Positions 26,711 to 34,873 of a stretch of 64,000 nt of DNA are shown here, piece after piece. The notes under the pieces were generated by a model. The model was not told the DNA's origin. It made no database searches and saw nothing but the letters and a program-made list of their open reading frames with translations. The DNA is from Micavibrio sp. UBA6139 (lineage in GTDB: Bacteria; Pseudomonadota; Alphaproteobacteria; Micavibrionales; Micavibrionaceae), in the NCBI GenBank assembly GCA_002423285.1, contig DIVF01000062.1:47222-111221 (forward strand), written 5' to 3'. Made by a program: the position numbers and the translations under genes. How positions within the stretch are numbered: position 1 is the stretch's first letter; each line of letters begins with the position of its first letter.

Positions 26711-27961
26711 TTATCTGAGGTCCCAATACAGCTCAAACAGCCGTTCATGCTCTTTAATGGCATAACGGTCGGTCATTCCGGCGATGTAATCGGCCACGAT
26801 TCTGGCGCGTTCGACCTGATTTTTAGGCTCCCCGCCCCCGGCTTCGCGAACCCGTTCCTGCCATTCTTCGGGCAGCAATTTATATTCGGTCATGAAGGTG
26901 TCATAGAGGTCTTTCACAATCCGGCTGACCTTTAACCGCATCCGGCGCACGGTGACGTGGCGGTACATGTTTTCCATCAGGAAGGCACGCAGCGCATTGA
27001 CCTTTGGCAACATGTCATCCGAAAACGCGACCATCGCCTGCGTGGCACCGCGAATATCATCGACACTTTGCGGATTGAGAACTTTCAAACGGCGGCGTGT
27101 TTCGGCCAGAACGTCTTCAACCATCGTGCCGATCATTTCACGAATGACTTCGTGCATCAGAATTTTGGGCGCGATGCCGGGATATTGTTTTTCAACAACG
27201 GGAATAATGTCTTCCAATAATGGCACACGGCGCAGCTCATCAATGCTGAACAACCCCGCCCGTAACCCGTCTTCAACATCGTGGTTGTTATAGGCGATAT
27301 CATCGGCTAGGGCGGCAACTTGAGCCTCAAGCGAGGCAAAGGTATCAAGCTGCAAATCCACCTGCTTGTTCACAGCCAAAACGGTGACAGGAAGCCCTGC
27401 GGTTTCTGGCTTCTGGCCCTTTTCAATCAGCGGACCGTTATGTTTTGCAACACCTTCCAGTGTTTCCCATGTCAGGTTCAAACCCATCCAGCGCGGATAG
27501 CGGCGTTCCAGCGTGGTCAGAACACGCAAAGATTGATCATTATGATCAAACCCGCCGACATCTTTCATGCATTCTTCCATGACGTCTTCGCCGACATGGG
27601 CGAATGGTGTGTGGCCAAGGTCATGGGCCAGCGCAACCGTTTCCGCAAGATCTTCGTTAACCATGAGAGCCCGCGCGAGGGAACGGGCAATCTGTGCCAC
27701 CTCCAGCGTATGGGTCAAACGTGTGCGGTAATGATCGCCTTCGTGATAGACGAACACTTGCGTTTTATATTTCAAACGGCGGAATGCGCCGCAATGAATG
27801 ATCCGGTCGCGATCCCGCTGGAAACAGGTGCGCGTGGGGCTTTCATTTTCTGCGTAAATGCGGCCATGGCTTTGGTCCGGGCGGCAGGCATAATTGGCCA
27901 GCGGCAGGGCACAGTAATTATAGGTGGTTTGGTTCGGGATCGTATTGGATGCGTTTGTCAT
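26711..27961 (-). CDS. dgt: Deoxyguanosinetriphosphate triphosphohydrolase-like protein
   Basis: HD-superfamily dNTP triphosphohydrolase, which trims dNTP pools; 416 residues. The N-terminus has the family hallmark SPTRTCFQRDRDRIIHCGAFRRLKYKTQVF. The HD residues are in TRLTHTLEVAQIARSLARAL and ALAHDLGHTPFAHVGE, and a further metal ligand is in ALADDIAYNNHDVEDGL. The family is well conserved in alphaproteobacteria. ATGs at 27961 and 27967 are equally possible, with no clear ribosome site; an in-frame TTG at 27979 is unlikely. Confidence 0.94.
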   Translation of the reverse strand: MTNASNTIPNQTTYNYCALPLANYACRPDQSHGRIYAENESPTRTCFQRDRDRIIHCGAFRRLKYKTQVFVYHEGDHYRTRLTHTLEVAQIARSLARALMVNEDLAETVALAHDLGHTPFAHVGEDVMEECMKDVGGFDHNDQSLRVLTTLERRYPRWMGLNLTWETLEGVAKHNGPLIEKGQKPETAGLPVTVLAVNKQVDLQLDTFASLEAQVAALADDIAYNNHDVEDGLRAGLFSIDELRRVPLLEDIIPVVEKQYPGIAPKILMHEVIREMIGTMVEDVLAETRRRLKVLNPQSVDDIRGATQAMVAFSDDMLPKVNALRAFLMENMYRHVTVRRMRLKVSRIVKDLYDTFMTEYKLLPEEWQERVREAGGGEPKNQVERARIVADYIAGMTDRYAIKEHERLFELYWDLR

Positions 27962-28032
27962 GGGCATGAGATTACCCAATCACCTTGCACTTGGAAAGCC
28001 CACTGGGCTTAAAAAAGGGAACGCAGTTCGCC

Positions 28033-28827
28033 TTACGGTTTCAGACCCGGAAATGGCGGCCCTGACCGTTTTGGTCCGGGCCGTTTTGACTCGGGCAGGC
28101 TCTGGGTCAGGGCGGCGTTATAAGCCGCAAGCTCATCAGCATCGAGCTCTCCCTGCTCGGCGCCCTCTTTATAGCGTATCGCCGCGACCAGTTGACCACT
28201 TTCATCGAATTGCTTGTAGGCTGGCTCGCCGGTGACGCCGTCATGCAACTGGCCTGCTTTGAAGTGCTCGACAAAGATGGGCTGACCATCGCGGTTATAC
28301 AGGACCATAGCAGGCTGACCGCTTTCGCTGTCATTATAGAGGTTACCTTCAAAACGCTCTTCACATTGCAATGACCCATCCGGGGCATAGGTGGTGACGC
28401 TTGGTTCACCTTTATCGCTTTCGAATATTTTTCCGGAATTATGATGTTCCTTCACACGCAAAATGCGGTTGCCATCATATTCCAGTACAGCGGGTTCACC
28501 ACTGGCAGAATCTTGCAGTTTTCCTTCGCAATAACGACGTTGCAAAATCATTACGCCGTCTTCGTTGAAGACCTGGCTGGCGGGTTGACCCTGGGGTCCG
28601 TCATTGCATTTATTGTTGGCGTTATAACGCTCAATCTCGATGATTTGTGTTTTGAATTCGGCGAACAAGGCGGCAAGAAGCTGATCTTCTGATTTGCCTT
28701 GAAAGCGCGGATCGCTCATGGCGTTTTCAAATGCGCCGGAATCACGCACCGTCAATTGAATCTGGTATGGGGCTTTGGGGTCTAAAACCCGGATCAAAAC
28801 TTTTGATGGTTCAGTTGCTTGCGTCAT
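28033..28827 (-). CDS. MORN-like repeat protein of unknown function
   Basis: A 264-residue protein with about five tandem repeats of 26-30 residues between residues 85 and 235. The repeat consensus is roughly R-Y-x-x-G-x-L-x-D-x-x-x-G-E-P-A-x-x-x-Y-x-x-D-G. This resembles the MORN_2/YwqK-type beta-hairpin repeat family, whose members are often repeat toxins or adaptor proteins of unknown role. The C-terminus is Pro/Arg/Lys-rich. There is no signal peptide. The ATG at 28827 avoids a longer start with a non-homologous leader. It stands between dgt and erpA, which are adjacent in many alphaproteobacteria, so it is an insertion in that block. Confidence 0.75.
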   Translation of the reverse strand: MTQATEPSKVLIRVLDPKAPYQIQLTVRDSGAFENAMSDPRFQGKSEDQLLAALFAEFKTQIIEIERYNANNKCNDGPQGQPASQVFNEDGVMILQRRYCEGKLQDSASGEPAVLEYDGNRILRVKEHHNSGKIFESDKGEPSVTTYAPDGSLQCEERFEGNLYNDSESGQPAMVLYNRDGQPIFVEHFKAGQLHDGVTGEPAYKQFDESGQLVAAIRYKEGAEQGELDADELAAYNAALTQSLPESKRPGPKRSGPPFPGLKP

Positions 28828-29054
28828 CTTTAAAGGCCCCCGTGTTCTGTCATCAGATATTCTTATTATTAACAATGCCCCGGTGTTTTCACCGTTAGGC
28901 CAATTGTTTTTACCCTGATTTGTCGGGTATGCCCATAGGATTAAAGGAATTATGGAATTATGTCAATCTTTTCGGGGGTGTTTTCCGGGATAACCACCCT
29001 ATATTCGTTAACATATTTCTTGGCCTGCCCGCCCCGCAAAAGGTATATAATGGA

Positions 29055-29399
29055 ATGATGAGCACAGAAGCCGGAACCATTACCCTGACCGACAGCCTGA
29101 CACGCCGTTTGCGTGCGCTGCAGCTCAGCGAAGACAGACCAAACCTGAAACTGCGTGTCGCGGTTCTGGGCGGCGGGTGTTCGGGGTTCCAGTACGAATT
29201 TTCCTTTGCTGATGGGCTGGATACCGGGGATATTCTGTTTGAACGTGACGGGATTGGCGTCATTGTCGATGAAACCTCGCTGGAACTGTTAGACGGCGCA
29301 GCCATTGATTATGCGGATGAATTGATTGGGGCCAGCTTCCAGATCAAAAACCCGAATGCGAAATCATCCTGCGGCTGTGGCACATCGTTTTCCATGTAA
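29055..29399 (+). CDS. erpA: Iron-sulfur cluster insertion protein, ErpA/IscA type
   Basis: A-type carrier of 114 residues that delivers Fe-S clusters to target enzymes. The three cluster-binding cysteines are visible: GGGCSGFQYEF and the C-terminal SSCGCGTSF. The start is one of two adjacent ATGs at 29055/29058; an AAAAGG sequence lies about 12 bases upstream. The longer in-frame reading from 28920 contains a non-homologous hydrophobic leader and is rejected. Confidence 0.95.
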   Translation: MMSTEAGTITLTDSLTRRLRALQLSEDRPNLKLRVAVLGGGCSGFQYEFSFADGLDTGDILFERDGIGVIVDETSLELLDGAAIDYADELIGASFQIKNPNAKSSCGCGTSFSM

Positions 29400-29415
29400 T
29401 GTGAGGTGCTTCAAT

Positions 29416-29598
29416 ATGCGCCGGATTTACCTGATCACCTTTGTCCTTTTAAGCCTTTCCGCCTGTACCACGCCCCCGGCGGATGGAACGCCTCACCCGT
29501 ATGAAAACTACCTGAATGAGCATCCCTTGACCCTGCCGCAAAGCGATGAACTGCAAAGCTGTAGCGGCTATGGCTGCGCCTTCCGCGACCGGGTTTAG
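29416..29598 (+). CDS. Small lipoprotein of unknown function
   Basis: A 60-residue protein with a textbook lipoprotein signal: Arg-Arg, a hydrophobic stretch and the lipobox LSAC at residues 14-17, predicting a mature lipoprotein of 44 residues. The end carries two cysteines in CSGYGC. GAGG lies 8 bases before the ATG. It follows erpA by 16 bases, probably in one transcript. I do not recognise the mature part; the motif SCSGYGC followed at once by a stop may be the front of a longer ancestral protein. Confidence 0.72.
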   Translation: MRRIYLITFVLLSLSACTTPPADGTPHPYENYLNEHPLTLPQSDELQSCSGYGCAFRDRV

Positions 29599-29618
29599 GG
29601 CGATCCCGCTGCAAATCC

Positions 29619-29647
29619 TTGAATTTTTCATAACTTATTGCTAGTAT
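29619..29647 (+). promoter_or_regulatory. Sigma-70-like promoter of the GluTR-like gene
   Basis: TTGAAT, a 17-base spacer and TAGTAT give a near-consensus promoter. Transcription should start about 26 bases before the GTG at 29680. Confidence 0.65.
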
Positions 29648-29679
29648 CGCAGCACAATAATCCAAAAAAGGTTCTGTGC

Positions 29680-30801
29680 GTGCTGCCATTTCGTGAAAAA
29701 TCAGCCTCGATTGATGATCTGGTCGTGGTCAACTTCCGGTCAAAACTGCTGACCCAAGCCATTTGCAACTGGCGGGCACAAACACCCGTGGCCATGGCTG
29801 AAAGCTGCAACCGCCAAATCTGGTTTGGCGAGAAATGTGATTTTGAATCCTTCCCCCGCCCGGCCCCTGCGGATGGTTCCATCCCGCAACAAGGACGCGC
29901 CCAGCTGGAATATTACGAAGGGCCTGCAGCCTATGCCTTCCTGCTGAAACTTATTTCCGGCATGGATAGTTTAAAGGAAGGCGAAACCAATATCGCCGGA
30001 CAATTTTATCCCGGCTGGATACGCTACAGCGCCGACCATCCGCACCGCGCCAAACGTCTGGATACAATCATCCAGCATCTGCGTGCCGATAGTGGGCTCA
30101 TCCGCAGTGAAATCGTTTCCGGTATCAAACCAAAACGCCATGAACTGGCCGCACGCACCCTGTCGCGTCAGGCGGGCGGTGATATTGCGCTGGTGGTGGG
30201 CAGTTTGAATGACAATAACGTGCTGTCCAGCTTTACCGATGGCATCGTCAAGGCGCTTGGCAATAACCGCAAAAGCCGTGTGTGTGAAATTGTCGTCACC
30301 CACCCTGATCCGGGGACCACCGGACGCTTGCTGCATGAAGTCAGCCTGCTGAAAAAAACCGGCTATGTTCAAAACGTAGTGTCTGCAATTGATTTTAGTG
30401 AACTGGATACCGCATTTGAAAACGCCGACCGCATTTATGTTGATGTGCCAATGAACAGCATTCCCGGTGCAGATCAAACCCTGATCGAAACCTGGAAAAA
30501 ACACGCCAACCCCGACAACACCTTGACCCATCTGCGCGGCGAGCCGCGCAATCGCGGCCTGTCCTGCCCCGAATGGGCCGATGCGAATTTACAAAATTAT
30601 ATTTCCCCGGAAGCCATCCGTGCGGAGATGGTCAGTATCGACCAGAACAACGCTGTGCTGCGTGTACAAGCCATGGAAGCGATCGCATTTTGCACCAATC
30701 TGCGCCACACCAGCCTGTTCCCGTCCAAACACATGTTACAGCTTCATTTTTCTGGCCGCAGCCCCCACGCGCAAAAACCCCATGACCCTACAAACGGTTG
30801 A
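29680..30801 (+). CDS. Divergent glutamyl-tRNA reductase-like protein
   Basis: Protein of 373 residues resembling HemA of the C5 heme pathway, which reduces Glu-tRNA to glutamate semialdehyde. ESCNRQIWFGEK matches the catalytic STCNRTE block, with the nucleophile cysteine at about residue 43. LLKLISGMDSLKEGETNIAGQF matches the RVASGLDSLVLGEPQILGQ block closely. The following helical region ends KRHELAARTLSRQ, where HemA has its spine. The NADPH domain is degenerate: VVGSLNDNNVL replaces the GxGxxG motif, and the dimerisation domain is short. The GTG at 29680 has AAAGG 8 bases upstream and a promoter just before. Alphaproteobacteria usually make aminolevulinate with ALA synthase, so either this organism uses the C5 path or the protein has another job. 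Confidence 0.68.
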   Translation: MLPFREKSASIDDLVVVNFRSKLLTQAICNWRAQTPVAMAESCNRQIWFGEKCDFESFPRPAPADGSIPQQGRAQLEYYEGPAAYAFLLKLISGMDSLKEGETNIAGQFYPGWIRYSADHPHRAKRLDTIIQHLRADSGLIRSEIVSGIKPKRHELAARTLSRQAGGDIALVVGSLNDNNVLSSFTDGIVKALGNNRKSRVCEIVVTHPDPGTTGRLLHEVSLLKKTGYVQNVVSAIDFSELDTAFENADRIYVDVPMNSIPGADQTLIETWKKHANPDNTLTHLRGEPRNRGLSCPEWADANLQNYISPEAIRAEMVSIDQNNAVLRVQAMEAIAFCTNLRHTSLFPSKHMLQLHFSGRSPHAQKPHDPTNG

Positions 30802-30832
30802 TTAAGCCACCATAAACAGGCAGATTAGGCGC

Positions 30833-31597
30833 ATGAAAATCGCCAGCTGGAACGTCAATTCGATCAAGACCCGTCTCGACCATGTAAAAACATGGCTGGA
30901 GAAAAACCGCCCCGATGTTTTGATGATGCAGGAATTAAAGGGCGAAGTTTTTCCCTCTGCCGAATTCGAAGCCATGGGCTATCAAATCGCCTATCGCGGG
31001 CAAAAAGCCTATAACGGCGTTGCCACATTATCCCTGCATCCAATTGAAATCATCACCGATCAATTGCCGGGTGATGATGGCGATGAACAGGCGCGTTACC
31101 TTGAAACAAAAATCAATGGCGTGCGCCTGATCAATATATATCTGCCGAATGGCAATCCGGTCGATACCGAAAAATACCCTTATAAGCTCGCATGGATGAA
31201 CCGCCTGAAAAGCCGGGTTCAGGATTTGCGCAATGATCTGGACCCATTTTTAGTCGCCGGGGATTTTAACGTCATTCCGCGTGATGAGGATTGTTACGAC
31301 CCAAAGGCCTGGGCCAATGATGCCCTGTTCCTGCCCCAGACAAGGGCGGCCTATCGCGCCATCTTAAATCTGGGTCTGATTGATGCCCATCACGCCCTGC
31401 ATCCGGGCCCCAATAACTACACCTACTGGGATTATCAGGCCGGGGCGTGGCTGGGCAATAAGGGTATTCGCATTGACCATATCCTCCTTTCCCCCCTGCT
31501 GGCGGACCGTTTGCAATCCTGCTTTATCGACCGGGAGCCACGCGGATGGGACAAGGCCAGCGATCACACCCCTATTCTGGCAATTCTGAACGGATAG
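30833..31597 (+). CDS. xthA: Exodeoxyribonuclease III
   Basis: DNA-repair AP endonuclease and 3'-5' exonuclease of 254 residues. Family motifs are visible in order: MKIASWNVNSIKTRL, DVLMMQELKGE (catalytic Glu), YNGVATLS, YLPNGNPVDTEKYPYKLAWM, LVAGDFNVIPRDEDCYDP and GIRIDHILLSP, ending with the catalytic His in SDHTPILA. It starts 31 bases after the GluTR-like gene and may share its transcript. xthA is also a common neighbour of erpA and dgt in relatives. Confidence 0.97.
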   Translation: MKIASWNVNSIKTRLDHVKTWLEKNRPDVLMMQELKGEVFPSAEFEAMGYQIAYRGQKAYNGVATLSLHPIEIITDQLPGDDGDEQARYLETKINGVRLINIYLPNGNPVDTEKYPYKLAWMNRLKSRVQDLRNDLDPFLVAGDFNVIPRDEDCYDPKAWANDALFLPQTRAAYRAILNLGLIDAHHALHPGPNNYTYWDYQAGAWLGNKGIRIDHILLSPLLADRLQSCFIDREPRGWDKASDHTPILAILNG

Positions 31598-31682
31598 GCA
31601 GTAGAAAAACCCTTTATTCTTCCGTACAATAGCGGGACCTTATTCAGGCTTCTTCGATTTTCCAGCAGCAGGATTCATTTCA

Positions 31683-32567
31683 ATGACCATGACCAATCTC
31701 CGCCGCCACGCCAAATTGCTTGGCATCACCGTTGCCCTGTGTTCCGTGATCGGCGTTGCCGCCTGTAAAACACCGGGTGAGTTGTGGCGCTATGAATCAG
31801 CCAGCCGTCTTGCCGCCCCCGCCAATCTGTTGAAACGTCAAGTTTCCGCCGGGGCCTTTTCGGTGAGCGTCTACGAACGCGTTCGCGCACCGGGCAAGGT
31901 CGCCAATATTTATATCGAGGGTGATGGCCGCCACACATTGCTGGATCAAGCAACAACCTCCATCGACCCAACACCGTCTTATCCGTTGGCGCTGCATCTG
32001 GCGACACGTGATTTGAGCGAAAACGTCATCTATGTTGCGCGCCCCTGCCAGTATAACGCGCTTGATACAACGGGCGATAACAGCCCATGTACACGCGATT
32101 ACTGGAATAATGGCCGCTTCTCCATCGAAACGATGGAAGCCATGAACACCGTTCTCGACAAGCTGAAAAACAATCACAGCCTCAGCGGATTCAACCTGAT
32201 TGGCTATGATGGCGGTGCGGCGGTTGCCACATTGCTGGCGGCCAAGCGTAAGGATGTCGTTTCCATCCGCACCGTTGCCGGTAATCTGGACACCGACCTG
32301 AACAGCGCCAACCATAAACAACCAGGCATGGTTGGGTCGCTGAACCCGCGTGATTTTGCCGCCGACATTGCCGGCATTCCACAAACGCACTTCATCGGTG
32401 AGTGGGATCAGGTCACAGGCGCAAACCTGTCACAAAGTTTCCGCAACGCCATGGGTCACAGCAATTGCGTGCGCATCAGCACCGTTGCGCAAACCGACCA
32501 TGAAGGCGGCTGGGCCAACCGTTGGCCGTCTTTGCTAAATGAGCCTGTAGATTGCAATGCAAAATAA
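31683..32567 (+). CDS. Alpha/beta-hydrolase-like lipoprotein lacking the nucleophile serine
   Basis: A 294-residue secreted lipoprotein. The signal ends in the lipobox GVAAC near residue 28. The body has an alpha/beta-hydrolase arrangement: IYIEGDGRHT, a strand before GYDGGAAVATLLAAKRKDVVSIRTVAGNLD, FIGEWDQV and a candidate His in TDHEGGWANRW. The nucleophile elbow normally reads GxSxG; here it is G-Y-D-G-G, so Asp stands where Ser is expected. An Asp nucleophile occurs in epoxide hydrolases and dehalogenases, but the enzyme could be inactive. AGGA lies 9 bases before the ATG. Terminator at 32592. Confidence 0.72.
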   Translation: MTMTNLRRHAKLLGITVALCSVIGVAACKTPGELWRYESASRLAAPANLLKRQVSAGAFSVSVYERVRAPGKVANIYIEGDGRHTLLDQATTSIDPTPSYPLALHLATRDLSENVIYVARPCQYNALDTTGDNSPCTRDYWNNGRFSIETMEAMNTVLDKLKNNHSLSGFNLIGYDGGAAVATLLAAKRKDVVSIRTVAGNLDTDLNSANHKQPGMVGSLNPRDFAADIAGIPQTHFIGEWDQVTGANLSQSFRNAMGHSNCVRISTVAQTDHEGGWANRWPSLLNEPVDCNAK

Positions 32568-32591
32568 GCACGCGCTAATGTAAAACGTGGG

Positions 32592-32620
32592 AAAACCGGG
32601 CCTTTTGCCCGGTTTTTTGC
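32592..32620 (+). terminator. Rho-independent terminator after the hydrolase-like gene
   Basis: Stem AAAACCGGGC / GCCCGGTTTT with a 5-base loop and a T-run running out of the right arm. Confidence 0.92.
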
Positions 32621-32663
32621 ATCTGAAACAGCGTAAATTAAATCAATTTTTAGGCATTTCTTC

Positions 32664-32697
32664 TATAATTTAAAGTGAACATTATTGGGGGCCGGGC
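32664..32697 (+). promoter_or_regulatory. -10 element and 5' hairpin before the VWA pilin gene
   Basis: A perfect TATAAT at 32664-32669 puts the likely transcription start near 32676, so a GTG at 32675 cannot be the protein start. The following leader contains CCGGG...CCCGG (32683-32697), able to fold into a small hairpin just before the ATG at 32717. The -35 is not evident. Confidence 0.5.
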
Positions 32698-32716
32698 AAA
32701 AACCCGGACACGGGAC

Positions 32717-34867
32717 ATGACACAAAACAAAACTTTGCATACACAACGCGGCTTCACATTGATTGAGCTGGCTGTGGTTATGATTGTCTGTGGCCTGATG
32801 ATCGGCGGTGCGCTGCTCACCATCCCCCCCTTCACGCATAAGATGAAAGTTGAATCGACACAGGAACGCTTTGATCTCGTCCTCAACGCACTCAGCACCT
32901 ATACGCAACGTCACTACCGCCTGCCCTGCCCGGCGGATTCTGATGGGGCCAATCGCGGTATGGAGCGCAATGGTGGCCATTGCTTCCAAAACACCAATAA
33001 CGAAACCCTGTACCAGATGACCGAAGGGGTTATCCCGTGGCGTGAACTGGGTCTGGCGGAATCGGATGTCATTGATGGCTGGGGCCGTTACATCACTTAT
33101 AAACCTGCACCGCAATTGACGGTTGATACCTATGACACCGCCATGCAGAGCGACCCTGCCGGGGCCGATATTCACAATGCCTGCCGCAACCAGGTCTGGT
33201 ATGACGCAGGCCGCAACCATTTGAACCGTCAAAAGGCGTTGTTCTGCTGTAATTCGCACCCAAAAACCGCGTATCTGAACAGCCGCGCGAATACCAGTAC
33301 GGCCAATGTCAGCTACACGAAAGGCTCAGTGCCCGCATGGAAACAAAACGCAGTTGTCATGACCGGCACACTGGCTGGCACAACATTGCCTGTCACCAGC
33401 AACGTCGCCAGCACCAGCGCATGGATTGATGATTACCGGGCGACAGATTCATCAAACTCCGCCCTGTTCACCGCCGGGTCGTTTGACAATGTCTATGACG
33501 ATGCAGCAGATGCACCGTTGATCCGTGCGTCTGGCCACGCCGTGACCCTGATCAGCCATGGCGGCAACGGTTTCTTTGCCTTCATGAAAAACACCGCCAG
33601 TAACACGCGGCTGAACGCCACCATGAATGGCACCGCCGCCCCATCAACCACAGCCACCGTATCGATTGATGAAACACGCAATGTCTGGCCAGCAACCGCC
33701 TTCGCAGGCAGCATGGCGCACCCGAAATCAAATGATGTCGCAGGCCGCGTTGCCTTTGACCCGCTGGGCCGCAGCACCGGGGCCAGCGATGATATGGTCG
33801 CCTATCAACGTTCTGACGCACTATTCGCCCGCAGTGGTGCCGCAACCTGTACACGCCCGGCCCGCACGGATGTTCCTTATACCTGCCCAGGGTTCTCCTA
33901 CGGCAACTACATCTATGCGCTGGATAACAGTACGTCGATGAATTCAAATTTCGGCGGCGGAAAAACCCGCTGGCAGGTTGGGATCGAAGCCCTGCGTGGC
34001 AGCTATTCCGGCGCACCCAATGCAGATAACAGCATCATTGCTCCACACATCCTGAGCGAGGGAGCCAATGATAAGATTGATCCGGATGTTATCGGCTACA
34101 CCCCTCTCGCTGCATCAGGGTGCAATGCCAAAGACCAGTTAACCTTGACCAAGGAGGGAACCTTCCTGAACTATGACCCGCTGACTGGCAAGGCCATCAA
34201 GGGCATTGATCCGGTCACCGGACTTGAAGTATCCATTACTGATCCAAGCGGCGCGCAAGCACTCATTGATAAAACATTGGGCAAGATTAATCCGAATCCC
34301 GCCACAATGATTAATTGCACCCCGCTCTATCATACCTTGCTGGAATCCGCGAAACTTGTTGGCTATGGCTCGGGTCAAGAACCCTCCGCGATCATGGTTT
34401 TATCGGATGGTGAAGATAACCGCTTCCCGTCTTCAGCCTCCGGTACATTCAACGAGATTAAAAAATACAGCTATATGGTCGCCTATACAGATGAAGACGT
34501 GAAGGCTGCCTTGATGGATACAAAGGACTATGCCTATCTGCGTCTGAAAACACAGGCCGAGATTGATGCGGTCCTCAACCCGCTGGTCCCATCCATCAAA
34601 ACGGCGAAGAATACAGAACTAACAGCACAAATCGCTGAATTGCAAAAACTCATCAATGCCGGTAGCATGACCCGCGATGACGTGATGGGTGCATTTTTGA
34701 ATCTGCGTTACCCGAACTTGCGCGTCCAGATTGTTGATATTGGGAATGCTAACTTGACCAAAAAAATATCGACAAGAACCCGTGGTGATTATATCCGCCC
34801 GAACAACGCAGACGAGCTTGAGGCGTATATGAAAAAATTCAACAGCTGCATCGGGAAAAGCTCTTAA
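32717..34867 (+). CDS. Modular pseudopilin with C-terminal von Willebrand A domain
   Basis: A 716-residue pilin-like protein. A class III leader of 12 residues ends in Gly, with mature FTLIELAVVMIVCGLMIGGALL: Phe+1, Glu+5 and the hydrophobic assembly helix. Residues about 45-385 hold the module shared with the three neighbouring pilins: RLPCPAD, PWRELGL, DGWGRYITY, KALFCC, LISHGGNGFFAF, DDMVAY and a closing C-Thr-Arg-Pro. The C-terminal domain (about 395-716) is VWA-like. DNSTS at 402-406 forms the MIDAS metal motif and VLSDGEDN near 562 supplies the later Asp. The T4P tip protein PilY1 has a VWA, but usually not fused to a pilin. Likely an adhesive tip subunit exposed at the cell surface. 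It converges with the three-pilin operon with 6 bases between stops. Confidence 0.85.
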   Translation: MTQNKTLHTQRGFTLIELAVVMIVCGLMIGGALLTIPPFTHKMKVESTQERFDLVLNALSTYTQRHYRLPCPADSDGANRGMERNGGHCFQNTNNETLYQMTEGVIPWRELGLAESDVIDGWGRYITYKPAPQLTVDTYDTAMQSDPAGADIHNACRNQVWYDAGRNHLNRQKALFCCNSHPKTAYLNSRANTSTANVSYTKGSVPAWKQNAVVMTGTLAGTTLPVTSNVASTSAWIDDYRATDSSNSALFTAGSFDNVYDDAADAPLIRASGHAVTLISHGGNGFFAFMKNTASNTRLNATMNGTAAPSTTATVSIDETRNVWPATAFAGSMAHPKSNDVAGRVAFDPLGRSTGASDDMVAYQRSDALFARSGAATCTRPARTDVPYTCPGFSYGNYIYALDNSTSMNSNFGGGKTRWQVGIEALRGSYSGAPNADNSIIAPHILSEGANDKIDPDVIGYTPLAASGCNAKDQLTLTKEGTFLNYDPLTGKAIKGIDPVTGLEVSITDPSGAQALIDKTLGKINPNPATMINCTPLYHTLLESAKLVGYGSGQEPSAIMVLSDGEDNRFPSSASGTFNEIKKYSYMVAYTDEDVKAALMDTKDYAYLRLKTQAEIDAVLNPLVPSIKTAKNTELTAQIAELQKLINAGSMTRDDVMGAFLNLRYPNLRVQIVDIGNANLTKKISTRTRGDYIRPNNADELEAYMKKFNSCIGKSS

Positions 34868-34873
34868 AGTTTC

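Noticed and set aside
28920..29054. N-terminal extension of erpA
   Set aside because: It lacks ErpA similarity and reads through the promoter region; two ATGs at 29055/29058 match family length.
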